Assembly: GCA_022072245.1 (NCBI GenBank)
Contig: JAJVIA010000103.1
Span: forward strand, 1 to 33,040
Source: Anaerolineae bacterium
Lineage (GTDB): Bacteria > Chloroflexota > Anaerolineae > UBA4142 > SHND01
DNA length: 33,040 bases
Direction: 5' to 3'
Shown: one piece after another, positions 29,920 through 33,040 of the stretch
How the letters are laid out: the number at the start of each line of letters is the position of its first letter
Position numbering within the stretch: position 1 is the stretch's first letter
Position numbers and translations under genes: made by a program
The notes under the pieces: generated by a model
What the model was told of the DNA's origin: nothing
Seen by the model: only the letters and a program-made list of their open reading frames with translations
Database searches by the model: none

Positions 29920-31145
29920 AAGTTCGGCTTGTTCCGCCGGTCAATCGCGGCGGCTTGTTTGAGCAATTCCAGCAAACCATGACGGCGTTGGAAAAAGACG
30001 GTCTGTCTATTTGCGCCGGCAGCGCCCAAGACGCCGCGCCCGACGAAATCGTACATATTTTTGACGCGCCGGATATTTTTGGCGCGCTCGGTCATTTTCT
30101 CGCCGCGCGCGCGCGCGGCGCGCGCGTTGTCGTTAGCCCGATTTATTGGAATCCCACGCGTTTTTTGACAGAGGGTTTGGCGGGCATTGACGAACCAACG
30201 GGCGCGCAAGCGGAATTGGAACGTAATTTGCGCGCGGCGCGGCGTCAAGCCACAGACGCGGCGCAGCGCGCGTTGTTTGGCGGCGCGGACGCTTTGCTGC
30301 CGCAATCCGAACGCGAAGCCGCGCTGCTCAGCCGAGATTTTGACGTATCGCCCGAACGCATCGTCGTCACGCCGAACGGCATTGACCCCTTGTTCACGCG
30401 CGCCCATTCGGGCAAACCATTCCAAGAAAAATACAGCGTCGGCGCTTTTGTTTTATGCGCCGCGCGGGTTGACGCGCTCAAAAATCAATGGCGTTTGATT
30501 CAGGCGCTGCATCAAGAAGCGCTCACCCTCGTCCTCATCGGACAGGCGGAATCGGAGGATTATTACGCGCGCTGTCAACGGGCGGCGCAAAATGCGCGCA
30601 GCCAGATTCTTTTTTTGCCCGCCCTTTCTCATGCGGAATTGATTTACGCGTATGCCGCCGCGCACACGTACGCGCTGGCGAGCTGGTACGATGTCGCGCC
30701 GATTGCGGCGCTCGAAGCTGCGGCGATGGGCTGTAATATCGTTCTGACCAATGAATCCGGCGGCAGCGATTACTTTGGAAGCGCCGCCTGGTACTGCGAC
30801 CCGGGCGATACCGCCTCGATTCGCAACGCCGTACGCGCGGCGTGCGCCGCGCCGCGCGCCAATGCGCTGCGCGAACGCATTGCGCGCGAATACACTTGGG
30901 AACGCGCGGCGCAAGCGACGCAACGCGGTTACGCGTTGGCGCGCGCCAAGCCGCGCGCGCGCGATGCCGCGTATGTACAAACCATCGAAACGGCTTTGGC
31001 GGCAGTCGCCGCCTTTGCCAAACTCGAAGCGCAGGCGCGCGCGCAATTGTGGCAAGAAAAAGAAACGCTCGCGCGCACGGTGGATGGTTATGCGAACGGA
31101 CGCGTCATGCGCGCGTTAAACGCGCTGCGACGGTTTGCGCGCTAG
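29916..31145 (+). CDS. GT4-type glycosyltransferase, tandem copy 2
   Basis: A 409-residue paralogue of the previous gene. Matching segments include VVVSPIYWNPT (VVTPIYWRHD in copy 1), FVLCAARVDALKN (FVLCVARVDERKN), LVLIGQAESEDYYARC and the SWYDVAPIAALEAAAMGCN segment with the donor-binding Glu. The SGGSDYFGSAAWYCDPGD segment also matches copy 1. The C-terminal 60 residues are helical (AKLEAQARAQLWQEKETLA) and end in RVMRALNALRRFAR. The ATG overlaps the previous stop (ATGA). The pair probably arose by tandem duplication and adds two linked sugars, or the same sugar twice. Confidence 0.9.
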   Translation: MKVRLVPPVNRGGLFEQFQQTMTALEKDGLSICAGSAQDAAPDEIVHIFDAPDIFGALGHFLAARARGARVVVSPIYWNPTRFLTEGLAGIDEPTGAQAELERNLRAARRQATDAAQRALFGGADALLPQSEREAALLSRDFDVSPERIVVTPNGIDPLFTRAHSGKPFQEKYSVGAFVLCAARVDALKNQWRLIQALHQEALTLVLIGQAESEDYYARCQRAAQNARSQILFLPALSHAELIYAYAAAHTYALASWYDVAPIAALEAAAMGCNIVLTNESGGSDYFGSAAWYCDPGDTASIRNAVRAACAAPRANALRERIAREYTWERAAQATQRGYALARAKPRARDAAYVQTIETALAAVAAFAKLEAQARAQLWQEKETLARTVDGYANGRVMRALNALRRFAR

Positions 31146-31204
31146 GATTGCCTCAGCCGTCATGCGTTATCGGCGACCACGCGCGGCGCGCTATGCAATG
31201 TGCA

Positions 31205-32797
31205 ATGAGCGATTTTATTTTTCTTTCAACGCAGGGCTGGGATGAAATGGGCGGCGCGGGGCGGCCGCTGCATTTTTTCGCGCGCGCCCTGGCGCAGCGC
31301 GGCGAACGCGTCCTGTTTGTCCAAGTCGTTCCGCAAACCCAACCGGTTTCGCAAAACAATTTAACGATCCTTGACTTTAACGCGCTGGGTTTTGACGAAA
31401 CCGCGCTGCGTCGCGCGTGGTTTGGCTTTGACCCGCGCGCCGATTCTAAAAATGCGTTTGCGCGCGCGCTCGACGATTTTGAAGCGCGCGACGCGGAACG
31501 CGTGGTCGTGTACGGCGACCCATTTATTCCATTTGTCGAATGGTTTCCGATATTTCGCGCGCGCGGTTATAAAATTGTGTACGACGCGCTCGACGATTTT
31601 GAAGCGTTCCCCGAAATCGGTTTGTATTTTACAAATCTCGATGCAGAAAAATTTCTCGTGGCGCAGAGCGACCTCGTCGTCGCCGTCTCGACGACGCTGG
31701 TGCAGAAATTAACGCAATGGAATCCGCGCGCGCCGATTCAGCTCTTGCGTCAAGGATTCGACGCCGACCTCTTTCGCGCGCCACAGCCCTCCATCTCCGC
31801 GCCCAGTACGGAACGCTCACCGCAGCGTTCCACTCCGCCGCAGCGTTCCACTCCGCCACAGCCCTCCACCTCCGCGCCCAGTACGGAACGCTCACCGCAG
31901 CGTTCCACTCCGCCGCAGCCCTCCGCGCCACCGCAGCCCTCCACCTCCGCACCCAGTACGGAACGCTCGCCGCAGCGTTCCACTCTGCCGCAGCGTTCCA
32001 CCTCCGCGCACGGGAACGAAACAGCGTTCGTCCAGCGGAACGAAACGGCGTTCGTTCCCTACAGATTGGGGTTTTGGGGGCATGTCAATGCGTTCAACAT
32101 TGATGTCGCATTGATTGAATTTGTCGCGCGCGCGCGGCCCCAATGGACGATTCAGCTGCTGGGGCCCATTGACCACGACGCCAATTTGCCGCGCGTGGCA
32201 GAACGTTTGCGCGCGCTGCCCAACGTCCAACTGTTCGGGCCCGTGGCGCATGACGCCTTGCCAGAATATCTACAAACGTTCGACGTCGCGCTCGCGCCAT
32301 TTCCCGATAACGCGTTCAATCGCGCGCGCGACCCCTTGAAAATTTTTGAATACTTGAGCGGGTACAAACCGGTGGTCGCCGCGCACACGCCGCAGCTCGC
32401 GGAGATGCCGTATGTGTATCTCGCCGATACGCCGGACGCATTTCTCGCCGCGCTCGAACGCGCGTTGACGACGCCGGTCGAACGCGCGCAGATTGACGCG
32501 TATTTGCGCGAAGGCACGTGGAGCAAACGGCTCGAACAACTTTTAGCTTGGCTCGCGCGCACGCGTCCCGCTTCCGCTATTTGCGCGCCCGAGGTCAATG
32601 TTTGGTACGCCGACGCGGCGCTAGAGAGCCACGCGCGCCAATACATTGCGCGCACGGAACGGTTGTTGGACGAGCGCACACAATACATTGCCGCGCTGGA
32701 ACGCGATGCCGCCGCCAAGCAACAACACATTGAACGTTTGCAACAAACCAATCCATTTTGGAAGTTAAAATCAATTTTTAATCGAGTTTATTTTTGA
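31205..32797 (+). CDS. GT4-type glycosyltransferase with Ser/Thr/Pro repeat linker
   Basis: A 530-residue GT-B glycosyltransferase. The N-terminal domain (about 1-190) has GWDEMGGAGRPLHFFARALA and VVYGDPFIPF, ending at LLRQGFDADLFRAPQPS. Residues about 193-285 are a low-complexity insert of three 25-residue repeats (STERSPQRSTPPQ) plus NETAFVQRNETAF. The catalytic C-terminal domain resumes at LGFWGHVNAFN and contains NVQLFGPVAHDALPEYL and DPLKIFEYLSGYKPVVA. A helical tail ends in NPFWKLKSIFNRVYF. MSDF at 31205 is chosen; an ATG at 31193 is possible. The GT-B fold normally has a short linker here, so the insert is unusual. Confidence 0.88.
   Translation: MSDFIFLSTQGWDEMGGAGRPLHFFARALAQRGERVLFVQVVPQTQPVSQNNLTILDFNALGFDETALRRAWFGFDPRADSKNAFARALDDFEARDAERVVVYGDPFIPFVEWFPIFRARGYKIVYDALDDFEAFPEIGLYFTNLDAEKFLVAQSDLVVAVSTTLVQKLTQWNPRAPIQLLRQGFDADLFRAPQPSISAPSTERSPQRSTPPQRSTPPQPSTSAPSTERSPQRSTPPQPSAPPQPSTSAPSTERSPQRSTLPQRSTSAHGNETAFVQRNETAFVPYRLGFWGHVNAFNIDVALIEFVARARPQWTIQLLGPIDHDANLPRVAERLRALPNVQLFGPVAHDALPEYLQTFDVALAPFPDNAFNRARDPLKIFEYLSGYKPVVAAHTPQLAEMPYVYLADTPDAFLAALERALTTPVERAQIDAYLREGTWSKRLEQLLAWLARTRPASAICAPEVNVWYADAALESHARQYIARTERLLDERTQYIAALERDAAAKQQHIERLQQTNPFWKLKSIFNRVYF
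31781..32058. repeat. 3 x 75-bp in-frame tandem repeat plus related palindromes
   Basis: Units at 31781, 31856 and 31931 have a 75-bp period and are nearly identical. Each contains the perfect hairpin GGAACGCT-N6-AGCGTTCC (8-bp stem) at 31810-31831, 31885-31906 and 31960-31981. Two related hairpins follow at 32013-32033 (imperfect) and 32037-32058 (GGAACGAA-N6-TTCGTTCC, perfect). The array lies inside the glycosyltransferase gene and encodes 25 residues per unit with no stop. Confidence 0.9.
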
Positions 32798-32845
32798 TTC
32801 TATCTATTTATATACGATGCGATGTTTTACTCGCTCACAGAAACA

Positions 32846-32851
32846 TATAAT
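32846..32851 (+). promoter_or_regulatory. candidate -10 element in an AT-rich gap
   Basis: A perfect TATAAT lies in the 120-bp AT-rich interval 32798-32917, about 66 bp before the next ATG. The -35 region is weak. The interval is much richer in A and T than the rest of the window and contains no ORF. Confidence 0.4.
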
Positions 32852-32917
32852 CCACACATAAATCCATCTTTTGCAATATCAAAAACATAGATACTCACTT
32901 TTACTCCATTCTGCTCG

Positions 32918-33040
32918 ATGAATATCGTTTTTATCAGCCCCATCGCGTGGGACAATTCCGACGGCGCGCATCGGCCCGTCCAGTTCGCGCAAGAGCTGGC
33001 GCGGCGCGGTCACACGGTCACGTACATCGAAATCGAAAAA
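32918..33040 (+). CDS. glycosyltransferase (GT4-like), N-terminal part, cut by window end
   Basis: The ATG at 32918 opens a frame that runs to the last base (41 codons). It begins MNIVFISPIAWDNSDGAHRP and continues VQFAQELARRGHTVTYIEIEK. This is the usual first beta-alpha-beta unit of a GT-B glycosyltransferase: a hydrophobic strand, an early loop, the helix ending ELARRGH and a second strand. It would be the fourth GT4-type gene in a row. It is separated from the previous gene by an AT-rich gap and may have its own promoter. Confidence 0.75.
   Translation, partial: MNIVFISPIAWDNSDGAHRPVQFAQELARRGHTVTYIEIEK

Noticed and set aside
31750-32001. Minus-strand frame encoding GERSVLGAEVEGCGG-type repeats
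   Set aside because: It is the antisense reading of the 75-bp tandem array; the plus strand is continuous with a glycosyltransferase on both sides.

Overview
The window is about 33 kb of GC-rich bacterial DNA with an extreme excess of alternating GCGC strings. No phylogenetic marker is present. The gene set (multi-paralogue membrane glycosyltransferases of the PMT/ArnT class, soluble alkaline-phosphatase-superfamily enzymes ending in an LGY motif, ASPIC/VCBS and sorbosone-dehydrogenase-like secreted proteins) and the abundance of short palindromic repeats fit a Chloroflexota bacterium, perhaps Anaerolineae. This is an inference of moderate confidence.

Layout. Positions 1-147 may be the tail of a gene entering from the left. 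Positions 140-600 and 1582-1789 hold copies of a double-hairpin repeat. Between them, on the minus strand, are a tRNA-Leu(CAG) with its own promoter and terminator and an inositol-monophosphatase-family gene. Still on the minus strand follow an orphan family-5 solute-binding protein and secG. A divergent promoter region at 3821-4031 separates these from a long plus-strand block that runs to the end of the window.

The plus-strand block (4032-33040) reads as a cell-surface glycan locus. Its first part (4032-17839) encodes a nucleotide-sugar epimerase, a Wzt-type ABC ATPase with a C-terminal beta domain, an alkaline-phosphatase-superfamily enzyme, an SGNH-like protein plus MBOAT pair for O-acylation, a compositionally distinct pair (secreted CRTAC1/ASPIC protein and PhoD-like phosphatase), a second alkaline-phosphatase-superfamily paralogue, a PQQ/sorbosone-dehydrogenase-like lipoprotein and a UPF0104/AglD-like flippase-like protein. 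A rho-independent terminator at 17865-17899 and a new -10 element divide it from the second part. That part (17932-32797) encodes four large membrane glycosyltransferases, a secreted GH31-like glycosidase, a sulfotransferase, a GT2 enzyme, a 72-residue coiled-coil protein and three GT4-type glycosyltransferases. Most of these genes overlap or abut (ATGA junctions). A further glycosyltransferase starts at 32918 and leaves the window.

Together the genes could make, transfer, O-acylate, sulfate and trim an extracellular polymer or glycoprotein glycan. The Wzm permease, PAPS synthesis and a polymerase are not in the window. The most unusual signals are the palindromic repeats. These are a two-hairpin family with compensatory stem changes near the left end, a 75-bp tandem array inside a glycosyltransferase gene that encodes a Ser/Pro linker, and a GEGLGVR-type palindrome inside a GT39 gene. 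Also unusual is the shared C-terminal helical tail on five to six consecutive cytoplasmic enzymes.
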